A stretch of DNA of 42,501 nucleotides from JAAYUD01 sp963676865 (lineage in GTDB: Bacteria; Bacteroidota; Bacteroidia; Bacteroidales; Bacteroidaceae): assembly GCA_963676865.2 (NCBI GenBank), contig CAXXSS010000003.1, positions 1 to 42,501 on the forward strand. The letters are read 5' to 3'. Both the position numbers and the translations under genes were made by a program. The notes beneath the pieces were generated by a model that was given only the letters and a program-made list of their open reading frames with translations, was not told where the DNA came from and searched no databases. Numbering within the stretch: the first letter of the stretch is position 1; each line of letters opens with the position of its first letter. Shown here in pieces: positions 1-8,609 of the stretch.

Positions 1-2
1 CC

Positions 3-839
3 GGCACTACACCGAAGATGATCACCAACGAAAAAGAAATACTCCCCATCGGATTCGGTGCCATGCTGGCCGAAGCATTCATCAGTGTCATGGCGCTTAT
101 TGCCGCTACTTGTCTACTTCCGTCCGATTATTTTGCAATCAACAGCAGTGCCGAAGCCTTTAGCAAGTTGGGCATGCATGTGCACGAACTTCCCGCACTA
201 TCGGCTATGGTAGGCGAAAACGTTGCCGGACGTCCCGGTGGCGCTGTTTCTTTGGCGGTAGGCATGGCGCATATTTTTGCTACCATACCGGGATTGAATC
301 ATCTCATGTCTTTCCTGTATCATTTCGCCATCATGTTCGAAGCATTGTTCATCCTGACCATTATCGATGCCGGTACACGTGTAGGGCGTTACCTGCTTCA
401 AGAACTTGGAGGACATATTTATAAACCGTTGGGCGACGTGAACTGGAAGCCGGGCGTTATTATCACCAGTGCATTGATGTCCTTCACGTGGGGATATTTG
501 GTCTACGGAGGTTCCATTTCATCCATTTGGCCTTTGTTCGGACTTTCCAACCAGCTATTGGCAAGTATGGCCCTTGCTATCGGTACCACTATCATTTTCA
601 GGATGGGCAAGGGAAAGTATGCATTAACTACATTGATACCCCTTCTTTTTATGTTTGTCACCGCATTTACGGCTGGTATTTACAATATCTTTGTCTTTTA
701 TTTGCCCAAAGGAGAATATCTGTTGGCGGTATGCAGTGTTGTCATGATCGTGCTTATCGTATTTGTTATCGTCAATTCCATTCGTACATGGGTGCGAATA
801 CTTTCCCAATCCAAGAGGGGTGTGGTATCTTCCGAATAA
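3..839 (+). CDS. cstA: Carbon starvation protein CstA, C-terminal part (5' end outside window)
   Basis: The reading frame is open to the left window edge, so this is the C-terminal part of a longer gene; a Met codon at 18 lies inside the frame and is not the start. CstA is an inner-membrane peptide/pyruvate uptake protein induced on carbon limitation. Visible hallmarks are the segment FEALFILTIIDAGTRVGR and the motif WPLFGLSNQLLA, both typical of the CstA C-terminal half. About six hydrophobic segments are visible (for example FMFVTAFTAGIYNIF and a Val/Ile-rich last helix). The protein ends with a short basic/serine tail. No partner gene is visible; the next gene is convergent. Confidence 0.93.
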   Translation, partial: GTTPKMITNEKEILPIGFGAMLAEAFISVMALIAATCLLPSDYFAINSSAEAFSKLGMHVHELPALSAMVGENVAGRPGGAVSLAVGMAHIFATIPGLNHLMSFLYHFAIMFEALFILTIIDAGTRVGRYLLQELGGHIYKPLGDVNWKPGVIITSALMSFTWGYLVYGGSISSIWPLFGLSNQLLASMALAIGTTIIFRMGKGKYALTTLIPLLFMFVTAFTAGIYNIFVFYLPKGEYLLAVCSVVMIVLIVFVIVNSIRTWVRILSQSKRGVVSSE

Positions 840-856
840 ATGTTTTGCTGTATATT

Positions 857-890
857 AATCTGACTCTTTGCAGGTGCATAGAGCCAGATT
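857..890. terminator. Weak bidirectional terminator-like hairpin between cstA and cupin gene
   Basis: The arms at 857-867 and 880-890 pair over eleven positions with one A·C mismatch and a 12-nt loop. It lies between convergent gene ends, but there is no good U-tract on either side, so the call is tentative. Confidence 0.35.
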
Positions 891-925
891 ATGCATGTCT
901 TTAGTGCCTATCGACTCCGATTTCT

Positions 926-1282
926 CTATTTCTTTAATTTCAGAAAATCACCGTCAATAATGAGCAGTTCCACACCGTCTTTCGTATAGCTGCGATGCGA
1001 ACTTAAATCGTCCGACACGACATAAGTCATACCGGTCTTCATCACAGATTTTTCGCCAGTTTCTAGTTCGCTTACCATTTCTCCCTTTAGGCAGTGAAGT
1101 ATATGCCCTTTGTGGCACCAATGATTAGCCAAATATCCGGCAGAATATTTCACCATTCTTATTCTCAACTCTTTGAATTGAATTGTTTTCCATATCGCAT
1201 AACCGTCTTGCCCTTCATGCCTCTCTTCGGGTACAAGATCCCAGTTAATCATTTGAAAAGGGATGTTTTCTAATTCGTTCAT
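926..1282 (-). CDS. DHCW-motif cupin fold protein
   Basis: A 118-residue single-domain cupin. The central part (ANHWCHKGHILHCLKGEM) carries His and Cys residues in the arrangement of the DHCW-motif cupin family, a small group of proteins of unknown function. The C-terminal half (TYVVSDDLSSHRSYT) continues the beta-barrel with further His and Ser residues. There is no signal peptide, so it is probably cytoplasmic. It is convergent with cstA and followed upstream by a long gene-free stretch, so it is likely monocistronic. The biochemical role is unknown; a metal-binding or small-molecule-binding role is only an inference from the fold. Confidence 0.82.
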   Translation of the reverse strand: MNELENIPFQMINWDLVPEERHEGQDGYAIWKTIQFKELRIRMVKYSAGYLANHWCHKGHILHCLKGEMVSELETGEKSVMKTGMTYVVSDDLSSHRSYTKDGVELLIIDGDFLKLKK

Positions 1283-1901
1283 AGTCTAATTTGTTAATGA
1301 TATATTTGTGATAATAAATAACCGCTATTTCACCATAATTGCATGTGTATGCTAGTCATCTACTGTGATGTAGTTCAAAAATCATCCTGCCGTTAAGTAT
1401 TGTTTATTGTCCGTTTAATTTTCGTTACAAAGATAGTAAAGTTTATATTTATTACCTCAGTTCCGTATAATATTTGATACTAATTGGGTAAATTATTTAT
1501 TGCTTTCAAGTAATGTATATAAAATGATTATTTGGTTTATTCATATTATCAGTTCATAAACGTTATCGTAATACAAATACTTTAAATTAAAACAATACTT
1601 AATAAAAATAAAATAGTTTACAAATGTGGTATGCTTTTTCTTCAAGGCAATAATTTGGTCAAATTCCTAGAAAGCTTTAAAATAGGCGTTTTTATGGTTT
1701 TTACGGAATATCTTTATATTACTTTTTGGGTGGATATGGTACATAATGATAAAAGAAAGTCTGTTTATCTAGCAATTTGTATTATATGCAAAACTGCGAT
1801 TTTATTTTCAAATACTGCAATTTCCAAAAATGAGGGTCATTATTGCTTTTTCCAAAAATCGCAGCTACAATATACCACGGATCCGAAAATCGACATGCCC
1901 C

Positions 1902-2062
1902 TGCCGAACATGCCGAAGTACTTTCCACTCCTCTATATTTTTTTTTATTTTATATTTTTTGTATAGTATAATTACTAACTATAGGTATCTTTTTGATATT
2001 AGTATAAAACGTCGAATAAAAAAAATTCAGAACTCTCTATATGTACTTCGGCATGTTCGGCA
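1902..2062. repeat. Perfect 20-bp inverted repeats flanking a 121-bp AT-rich segment
   Basis: TGCCGAACATGCCGAAGTAC at 1902-1921 recurs as its exact reverse complement at 2043-2062. Each arm contains GCCGAA twice, separated by CAT. The enclosed 121 bp is almost pure A/T. Possible meanings: an invertible segment, a small non-autonomous element, or a long hairpin. No recombinase gene is adjacent. Confidence 0.85.
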
Positions 2063-2246
2063 CTTTTGGTAAAATATGGCAACACAAAACGATTTCGCTT
2101 GGCTCACAAATAATCCATCTTTTGCCCCATCCACGTATGTATGTTTTTTTGTTGTCGTATGTACGTCATGCGAAAAACATAAGGACGTCACCAAAAAAAC
2201 TAACATACGACAATTTTGCCAAAAATCAACCGTATGTCGCTGCGAT

Positions 2247-2304
2247 AACTAACGTATGTCGCAGGAGAAACTAACGCTAGTTATGGCTGCGACATACGTT
2301 AGTT
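2247..2304. repeat. Nested 18-bp hairpin with direct-repeat motif
   Basis: Arms AACTAACGTATGTCGCAG (2247-2264) and its exact complement (2287-2304) enclose a 22-nt loop, which itself holds a smaller AACTA/TAGTT palindrome (2269-2273/2278-2282). Four T follow on the + strand. CGTATGTCGC also occurs just upstream at 2231-2240. It could act as a terminator upstream of the AbiH promoter or be a REP-like repeat. Confidence 0.75.
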
Positions 2305-2378
2305 TTTTGCACCCTCTGCGTTCGCATGTAGGAAAACTCATTGAATCCATATTCTTAATAAAAATTCCTCAAATTTAA

Positions 2379-2410
2379 TTTGTTTTTAATTTTCATAATT
2401 AATAACTTTG
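2379..2410 (+). promoter_or_regulatory. Promoter of the AbiH gene
   Basis: TTTG (2379-2382), exactly 20 nt, then TAACTTTG (2403-2410) match the Bacteroidota sigma-ABfr form TTTG-N19-21-TAnnTTTG. The predicted transcript would have a leader of about 140 nt before the ATG at 2560. Confidence 0.6.
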
Positions 2411-2559
2411 ACATTCGTATCTTTATCGTTGCATTGTGAATGGGTCGATAAGAACTTATTCGATTCCAACATAATCCCGATTACAGTGCACATGAGGTAG
2501 GCAAGAAGATGATCTTCATTGCTTGGACGTATAAAAAACCATGAAATTTTTTCTAATAT

Positions 2560-4497
2560 ATGAATATAACTTTTATTATTGGGAATGGATTTGATTTAAA
2601 TCTAGATTTAAAGACAAAATATATAGATTTCTATAACTATTATTTTAAGATAGAATCTGATAAAAAGCCAATACAAAATTTTAAGGCGTACTTAAAAGAG
2701 AAATTAAATGAAGAGGCTAAATGGAAAGATTTGGAAGTCGCTCTTGGAGAATATACAGAAAATATTGGGACTGAAGACGATTTTGTTTCAATATATGATG
2801 ATGTTATTTTTTATCTAAAAGAGTATTTACAGAAGCAGAATGTTTCTTTTAATGCACAAGGACAAAATGAATTTATTAATGATTTGATTCATTTTGAAGA
2901 TTATCTTTCTGATGTAGAGAAACATATGATATTAAATTTTCGTAAATTATATGCACAAGAATCTCATTGGTTTATTAATATTGTATCATTTAATTACACA
3001 TCGATGATAGAGAAAATATTAGGATATGATAATAAAAGTATACAAATAGGTGATAATGAATATAAGAAAAAAGTGATGTTAGATAATATTTATCATATTC
3101 ATGGTACTCTTGATTCGTATATGGTATTAGGTGTTAATGATTCTACGCAAATAAAAAATAAGGCATTTAAAAAGAATAATGATATAAAGGATAAATTAGT
3201 TAAGCCAGAAACCAATAAGCAGGCAAGAAACGGTATTGATGAGAAATGTAAAGACATTATTAAAGATTCTCAAATTATTTGCCTCTACGGGACATCTGTT
3301 GGTGATACTGATAAAATGTGGTGGAACTTAATTGGGTCTCAATTGCGAGATAGAGAAAATCTTAAGGTAATCTATTTTGAATATGGTGATGAACCGGAAG
3401 TCCAAAACATAGGGCCGAAAAGGCGTGAATTGCAAGATCATTTGCTGTGTGGTATTAAGCTATCGGAATCAAATAAAGAATCTAAGATATTTCCAAAATA
3501 TACAAAAGAAATGTTCTCGAAAATTCCGCACCATATTATTTCTGAGAATAATGTGATTGCTGCAAATATTAGTGAATATGATATAGAAAAGGCGATTAGT
3601 GGATTGAAAAATAGATTTATCGAATCAATACGGATGGGGAATAAAGTTGATTCTATGTGTACTTCACCGCATAGTGATGGTAATAAAGAAATTTTTAATC
3701 CATCTAGTAGTATATTGTTTGAATATTGGAGGCTTGTATATTTTACTATAGGTTTGTGTAATAATTTGAAACAATCAAACAGTGATGAAGAAAATATTGC
3801 GATGGCAAAAGCTATTGAAGCAATAGAATATTATCAACTTACTACTTTTTGGGGTAATGTACCGTATCAATTTTCCACATCCACTATGCCTCCACAAGTT
3901 CCTATTTATGAAGTGCATTCTCGTATTGAAACGATATTAAAGACTACTCTTTTAAAAGATGGCGCATTAAGTCGAAAAGATACATCTTCAATATCAGATG
4001 ATGTTATAAAAATGGTTCTTGCAAATATTTATATGTATGATAATAAATATGATATGGCTTTGCCCTTGTTGCAAGAGATAGAAAATACTGGTTACTATAA
4101 TATAGAAGAAACGATTTTGTATACTAACGAAAATAAAGAACTGATATGGGCTTTGCAAGATGATATGGAAATCGTTCCTGTATGTGTATATTCTGATGTT
4201 ATACTTTCTCTAGCTGAATGCGAATATATGCTAGGAAATGAAGTTAGAGTGAAATATTACTTAAACTTTTTATGTGATAAGAAAGAGATTGTAGTGACGA
4301 ATGTTGATGTATTGCAAAGTATAAAAGAGATTCGCTATAAATGTTTAGCAAATTTAAATGGATATTTCGCTTTTCTTAAAAGGACAGGATTAGCTCAACA
4401 AGAATTGAATATAAATAAATATCAGTTATTATTGCCAATTCCACAAAATGAGATAGCACGTAATAAATTATTAATTCCAAATCCTGGATATGTCTAG
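2560..4497 (+). CDS. AbiH-family abortive infection protein with long C-terminal extension
   Basis: The N-terminal 330 residues carry the marks of the AbiH family (phage abortive infection): opening ITFIIGNGFDLNLDLKTKY, then VSFNYTSMIE, then YHIHGTLD, then ICLYGTSVGDTDKMWW. AbiH proteins are known from lactococcal plasmid phage resistance; their mechanism is not settled. At 645 residues this protein is clearly longer than a minimal AbiH. The remaining 300 residues are predominantly helical, hold no motif I recognise, and may be a sensor or effector domain. The gene is visibly richer in A+T than the flanking housekeeping genes, which suggests horizontal acquisition. It has its own promoter and no co-directional partner nearby, so it looks like a single-gene defence islet. 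Confidence 0.85.
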   Translation: MNITFIIGNGFDLNLDLKTKYIDFYNYYFKIESDKKPIQNFKAYLKEKLNEEAKWKDLEVALGEYTENIGTEDDFVSIYDDVIFYLKEYLQKQNVSFNAQGQNEFINDLIHFEDYLSDVEKHMILNFRKLYAQESHWFINIVSFNYTSMIEKILGYDNKSIQIGDNEYKKKVMLDNIYHIHGTLDSYMVLGVNDSTQIKNKAFKKNNDIKDKLVKPETNKQARNGIDEKCKDIIKDSQIICLYGTSVGDTDKMWWNLIGSQLRDRENLKVIYFEYGDEPEVQNIGPKRRELQDHLLCGIKLSESNKESKIFPKYTKEMFSKIPHHIISENNVIAANISEYDIEKAISGLKNRFIESIRMGNKVDSMCTSPHSDGNKEIFNPSSSILFEYWRLVYFTIGLCNNLKQSNSDEENIAMAKAIEAIEYYQLTTFWGNVPYQFSTSTMPPQVPIYEVHSRIETILKTTLLKDGALSRKDTSSISDDVIKMVLANIYMYDNKYDMALPLLQEIENTGYYNIEETILYTNENKELIWALQDDMEIVPVCVYSDVILSLAECEYMLGNEVRVKYYLNFLCDKKEIVVTNVDVLQSIKEIRYKCLANLNGYFAFLKRTGLAQQELNINKYQLLLPIPQNEIARNKLLIPNPGYV

Positions 4498-4651
4498 TAT
4501 AAAATGATTCTTTATTTAATCTTTAATTTCTTTAGTCGAATGAGGATGGGGGAACAGAATATTGAAACTTAAATTTGATAGCATGGCAATTTTAGAAAGG
4601 TGAATTTTCAAAATAAGATAACATTTTTTGATTATTAAAATAGAAACAGCA

Positions 4652-5059
4652 ATGTCAGTTCTTACAATATCTTCTAAGCGGAAGCAAATAGTCAATCTTC
4701 CACATTATCTGCTTGTTAACGGGCAGCTGCTGGGACTGATGAAAGGTAGCCCTGTAAATATACAATTGCCGGCAGGTGATTATAAAGTCACCATACGAAG
4801 TGCTTATAAATTCATTGAGAGCACGATTGACGTTCGGATAGGAGATGAAGAATGCAAGGCGATTGTTTTCTCTGATCGGGAGAAGTTTTGGAACTGGCTG
4901 TTTAATCTGGACCTTGTTTTATGGCTTATCAAGAGATTCATCACTATCCCAGCGCCATGGGGTGGCGTTTACGAGATTGTAAGTAATGGCTTCTTCGCTA
5001 TTTGGCTGCTGAGAATATGGATTATCAGAAAAAGATATTTCAAATTGGAAATGGTATAA
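4652..5059 (+). CDS. Small membrane protein with N-terminal PEGA-like beta domain
   Basis: The ATG at 4652 gives 135 residues; an upstream in-frame TTG at 4628 is less likely. The first 75 residues (YLLVNGQLLGLMKGSPVNI, then LPAGDYKVTIRS) read as a small beta-sandwich of the kind seen in PEGA or carboxypeptidase-regulatory-like domains. This is followed by an aromatic hydrophobic stretch (FWNWLFNLDLVLWLIKRF) and a second one near the C-terminus, so the protein is probably membrane-bound. No function is recognised. It stands alone between the AbiH gene and a convergent acetyltransferase. Its base composition is closer to the chromosome than to the AbiH gene. Confidence 0.65.
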   Translation: MSVLTISSKRKQIVNLPHYLLVNGQLLGLMKGSPVNIQLPAGDYKVTIRSAYKFIESTIDVRIGDEECKAIVFSDREKFWNWLFNLDLVLWLIKRFITIPAPWGGVYEIVSNGFFAIWLLRIWIIRKRYFKLEMV

Positions 5060-5123
5060 TCCGGATTCTAACTATTGCGATAAGGATTACGAAGAGACAA
5101 TATGAGTTGCGTGTACTGGGGAT

Positions 5124-5666
5124 TTAAAATAATTTCTCGAATGCTTTTCGGCTACCACGCCCTCTGTCGTAAACGACTTCTCCACATTCTACAAATCCTG
5201 TTTTCTGAAGGAGACTCAACAGGTAATGATTGTCAAAATTAGTATCGACACGGAAGCTATGCACATTGCACGCTAGAGCGTACTGTTCGATGCGGTGGAA
5301 GAAATGGGTTGCCACTCCACGGTTTTTCATTTCGTCGGCAACAGCCAAACGGTGAACGACCACATATTGTTGATCGCTCAACCAGTGCCCGTTTAAATCG
5401 TTATAGGCCGGTTCGCCGTCTAAAGATATACTGGCATAAGCAATAACCGATTGATTGAGGCATAGTACATAAGCCGTTTGTTGGTTGATGTCGGAGACAA
5501 TGTCGTGCGTTGCAGGGTATCCTTCTTGCCATTGATGGCTACCCAGACGTTTCATCTGGGCCTTGGCTTGAGCGATAATCTGCATGATGTGTTCGGTATC
5601 GGTCATTGTGGCACGACGGAATTCGTACCACTTTTCTTGCGTAGGATCGGGGACACTTTGATGCAT
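5124..5666 (-). CDS. GNAT-family N-acetyltransferase
   Basis: A 180-residue protein of one GNAT domain, predicted to transfer an acetyl group from acetyl-CoA to an unknown amine. The acetyl-CoA pyrophosphate-binding loop is visible as HRLAVADEMKNRGVATHFF (R/Q-x-x-G-x-A form). The beta strand and helix before it (VVVHRLAV) and the C-terminal LLQKTGFVECGEV segment also fit. No signal peptide is seen, so it is cytoplasmic. The ATG start lies about 30 bp from the stop of the ndh gene on the same strand, so the two may be co-transcribed. The substrate cannot be deduced. Confidence 0.88.
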   Translation of the reverse strand: MHQSVPDPTQEKWYEFRRATMTDTEHIMQIIAQAKAQMKRLGSHQWQEGYPATHDIVSDINQQTAYVLCLNQSVIAYASISLDGEPAYNDLNGHWLSDQQYVVVHRLAVADEMKNRGVATHFFHRIEQYALACNVHSFRVDTNFDNHYLLSLLQKTGFVECGEVVYDRGRGSRKAFEKLF

Positions 5667-5695
5667 ATATCAAAAATGTAGCATGAGAGCTGTTG

Positions 5696-7069
5696 TTATT
5701 CTGCGTTTGAATGTTCTTTGTCGTGCTCTTCTTCTATCAAGTCTTCGCCCCAGTGGGTAACAGCTTCGCGTGCTTCGCGTTCGGCTACGACTTTGGCTTT
5801 TTTAGGTGAGAAAATCATGCGGAGCGACTGATTGTAGTTGAAGTAGTTCCATATCCAATTGAGGAAAACAATCACTTTGTTGCGTACGCCCAAGATGGAA
5901 CGCAAGTGGACAACCAGCCACAAGAACCAAGCAAACCATCCCTGTATCTTTACTTTGCTGAATTCGGCTACTGCCTTGTTTCGACCTACTGTAGCCATTG
6001 AGCCCAGATTGCGATAATGGAACGGTTGCATCTTTTTGCCCTTTTCGAGCCGACAGAAATTCTTAGCTAGCAATTGGCCTTGTTGAATAGCAACTTGTGC
6101 CAGTTGAGGATGTCCTTTGGGATAGTCTTTATCAGTGGTTTGGATACATTGATCGCCAATGGCAAAGACGTCTTCCATGCCTTGTACACGATTGAATTCG
6201 TCTACCTTGATACGGTTGCCTCGTCCAAAAAATGAGCGGTCTATATTGTTGATAGTGACGCCGGCAACACCACTGACCCATATAAAGGTGCGGGTTGCTA
6301 TTTCGCTTCCATCTTCGAGTACTGCTTTGTTGTCTTTATAGTCTACGACTTTCTTATTGAGTAGAATGTTTACCCCCATGCGACGAAGAAACTCTTCGGC
6401 TTTTGCCGACGACTCGGGTGACATGCCCGAAAGTACTCGATTGCTGGCTTCTATAAGGTAAATATTCATCATGCTCTTGTCCAAATCGGGATAGTCGTGA
6501 GGCAAAATGAATTTCTTCATTTCGGAGAGTACGCCCGCTACTTCGACACCTGTGGCGCCACCGCCTACGATAACTACATTGAGCAATTCCTGACGTTCCA
6601 AGTTTGTGCCACATGTGATGGAACGTTCGAGGTTGGATAGAATGGCATTCTGAAGTCCCATGGCTTCGGATACGTTTTTCATAGGAATGGCATTCTCTTC
6701 GATATGCTTATTGCCGAAGAAGTTTGTAGTGGTGCCGGCTGCGAAGACCAAATAGTCATACTCCGCCTTTCCGATGGAAGTCTGGATGATTTTCTTCTCG
6801 GGGAATACCGCTCTTACTTCTGCCATACGGAAATAAAAGTTTCGAGTACGTTGAAATATTTTACGGAAAGGAAATGAAATAGAACTCGGTTCCATGCCCG
6901 CCGAAGCAACCTGATATATTAACGGAGGGAATTGATGGTAATTGTTTTTATCCATCAGCACTACTTGTAGACCGGATTTCTTGAGTCTCTTTGCCAATTG
7001 AAGACCCCCGAATCCACCACCTACGATAATAACCCTCTTCCTGTTGCTTTTTTCAATGTTTAAACTCAT
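5696..7069 (-). CDS. ndh: Type II NADH dehydrogenase (NADH:quinone oxidoreductase)
   Basis: A 457-residue flavoprotein of the non-proton-pumping NADH dehydrogenase family, passing electrons from NADH to menaquinone at the cytoplasmic face of the membrane. The FAD-binding Rossmann motif is at residues 13-20 (VIIVGGGFGGL). The second dinucleotide motif (VVIVGGGATGVEVAG) lies near residue 165. VFAIGD follows near residue 305, contacting FAD. The hydrophobic stretch after residue 380 (GWFAWFLWLVVHL) fits the membrane-anchoring C-terminus, and the tail is strongly acidic. It is divergent from nqrA across a 166-bp intergenic region, which places two alternative NADH:quinone enzymes back to back. 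Confidence 0.92.
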   Translation of the reverse strand: MSLNIEKSNRKRVIIVGGGFGGLQLAKRLKKSGLQVVLMDKNNYHQFPPLIYQVASAGMEPSSISFPFRKIFQRTRNFYFRMAEVRAVFPEKKIIQTSIGKAEYDYLVFAAGTTTNFFGNKHIEENAIPMKNVSEAMGLQNAILSNLERSITCGTNLERQELLNVVIVGGGATGVEVAGVLSEMKKFILPHDYPDLDKSMMNIYLIEASNRVLSGMSPESSAKAEEFLRRMGVNILLNKKVVDYKDNKAVLEDGSEIATRTFIWVSGVAGVTINNIDRSFFGRGNRIKVDEFNRVQGMEDVFAIGDQCIQTTDKDYPKGHPQLAQVAIQQGQLLAKNFCRLEKGKKMQPFHYRNLGSMATVGRNKAVAEFSKVKIQGWFAWFLWLVVHLRSILGVRNKVIVFLNWIWNYFNYNQSLRMIFSPKKAKVVAEREAREAVTHWGEDLIEEEHDKEHSNAE

Positions 7070-7205
7070 ATCTTTTTACCTTTTAAGTCTGTTTGGAGTT
7101 ACAAAAATACATTTTTTTTTAAAAAGAATAAACAATTTAAATGGAAAATAAATGTCTGGAGGGCATATTTCTTTGTTTAAATTCCCAATCTAAGAATTTA
7201 TTTAC

Positions 7206-7213
7206 TATTTTTG
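7206..7213 (+). promoter_or_regulatory. -7 element upstream of nqrA
   Basis: TATTTTTG matches the TAnnTTTG -7 consensus and would start transcription about 15 nt before the nqrA ATG. No matching TTTG is found at the expected -33 distance. Confidence 0.45.
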
Positions 7214-7235
7214 CACTAATGTTTATACTATCATT

Positions 7236-8588
7236 ATGGCAAATGTTATTCGATTAACAAAAGGCCTTGACATAAAATTGAAAGGTATTGCTGCCGAAGA
7301 ATTCTTTGACGTGAAAAGTCCTGAACGCTATGCGCTCGTTCCAGATGATTATGCCGGCATAACGCCGAAAATGGTCGTCAAAGAACAGGATTATGTAAAG
7401 GCTGGCAGTGCGCTGTTTGTGGATAAGAATCATCCTGAAGTGAAATTCGTTTCGCCTGTTAGCGGCATCGTTGCTCAAATAGAACGTGGCGCACGGCGAA
7501 AAATTCTTTTTGTATTGGTTACAGCCTCCGAAACACAAGAATATGTCGATTTTGGTAGAAAGGACGTAGAGGTATTGTCTTCGGCAGAAATAAAGGAATT
7601 GATGGCAGAATCGGGTCTTTTCGCTTTCGTGCGACAAAGGCCTTATGATATTGTATCGTACCCGGAGGTAGAGCCTAGAGCTATTTTTGTCTCGGCTTTT
7701 GATACCAATCCACTGGCTCCCAACTTTGAGTATGTTTTGAAAGGTGAAGAAGATGCTTTTCAAACAGGGCTTACGGCATTGTCTAGAATTGCAAAAACAT
7801 ATCTGAATATCCGTTCGGCCCAATCGGCCGTCGCATTGACCGATGCCAAAAATGTAACGGTCTCCGTATTTGAAGGGCCTCATCCGGCCGGCAATGTGGG
7901 CGTTCAGATAAACCATATAGCTCCGGTGAATAAGAATGAAGTGGTGTGGACTCTTTCGGCCCAATCGGTAATCTATTTGGGTCGGTTATTTTTGGAGGGG
8001 CATACGAACTTTGTCCATGCGGTGGCTCTTACCGGATCGGAAGTAGCGCATCCTGCATACGTACGTCTGCAACTCGGGGCGCAATTGACCAATGTCTTTG
8101 CTGGGAGAGTGAGTGATGGAAAAGACCTGCGTTACATTAGCGGAAATGTATTGACCGGACGGAAAATAAGTGCTGACGGTTATCTTGGCGCTTACGACAA
8201 TCAGTTGACGGTGATTCCTGAAGGCGACGAAGTGCATGAAGAATTCGGATGGATAGCACTGCGTTTGAATGATTTCAGTATGAACCGTTCGTATTTCAGC
8301 TGGCTATTTGGTGAGAAAAAACAGTATACACTCGATGCTCGTATTAAAGGGGGGCAACGCCACATGATCATGTCCGACGAATATACGAAGGTGCTTCCGA
8401 TGGATATTTTGCCCGAATATTTGATAAAGGCAATTCTTGCCGGTGATATAGACAGAATGCAGGCTCTCGGCATATACGAAGTGGCTCCGGAGGATTTTGC
8501 TCTTTGTGAGTTTGTTTGTTCATCGAAGATGGAGCTTCAACGTATAGTGAGAGAAGGCTTGGATATGCTTCGAGCTGAAATGAATTAA
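7236..8588 (+). CDS. nqrA: Na+-translocating NADH:quinone reductase subunit A
   Basis: A 450-residue peripheral subunit of the Nqr sodium pump, which couples NADH oxidation and quinone reduction to Na+ export. Typical NqrA features are the opening RLTKGLDIKLKG, the biotinyl/lipoyl-like segment FVSPVSGIVAQIERGARRKILFV, and FEGPHPAGNVGVQINHIAPV in the middle. There are no membrane helices, as expected for this subunit. It is the first gene of the six-gene operon; nqrB follows after 21 bp. The ATG at 7236 lies 22 nt after a TATTTTTG -7 element. Length and order match other Bacteroidota. Confidence 0.96.
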   Translation: MANVIRLTKGLDIKLKGIAAEEFFDVKSPERYALVPDDYAGITPKMVVKEQDYVKAGSALFVDKNHPEVKFVSPVSGIVAQIERGARRKILFVLVTASETQEYVDFGRKDVEVLSSAEIKELMAESGLFAFVRQRPYDIVSYPEVEPRAIFVSAFDTNPLAPNFEYVLKGEEDAFQTGLTALSRIAKTYLNIRSAQSAVALTDAKNVTVSVFEGPHPAGNVGVQINHIAPVNKNEVVWTLSAQSVIYLGRLFLEGHTNFVHAVALTGSEVAHPAYVRLQLGAQLTNVFAGRVSDGKDLRYISGNVLTGRKISADGYLGAYDNQLTVIPEGDEVHEEFGWIALRLNDFSMNRSYFSWLFGEKKQYTLDARIKGGQRHMIMSDEYTKVLPMDILPEYLIKAILAGDIDRMQALGIYEVAPEDFALCEFVCSSKMELQRIVREGLDMLRAEMN

Positions 8589-8609
8589 AAGATAAAGGAC
8601 GTTTAGACA

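Larger units (their letters stand above)
1283..2378. other. Long AT-rich intergenic stretch, no convincing gene
   Basis: About 1.1 kb with homopolymer T/A runs. Open frames at 1631-1966, 1830-2072 and 2041-2274 have low-complexity translations and overlap the inverted repeats, so I do not treat them as genes. The contents I can support are a 20-bp inverted repeat pair (1902/2043), a nested hairpin (2247-2304) and, just beyond, the promoter of the AbiH gene. Confidence 0.6.

Noticed and set aside
1631..2274. Three open frames of 77-111 residues
   Set aside because: Low-complexity, AT-driven translations overlapping the inverted repeats, with no start context or family resemblance.
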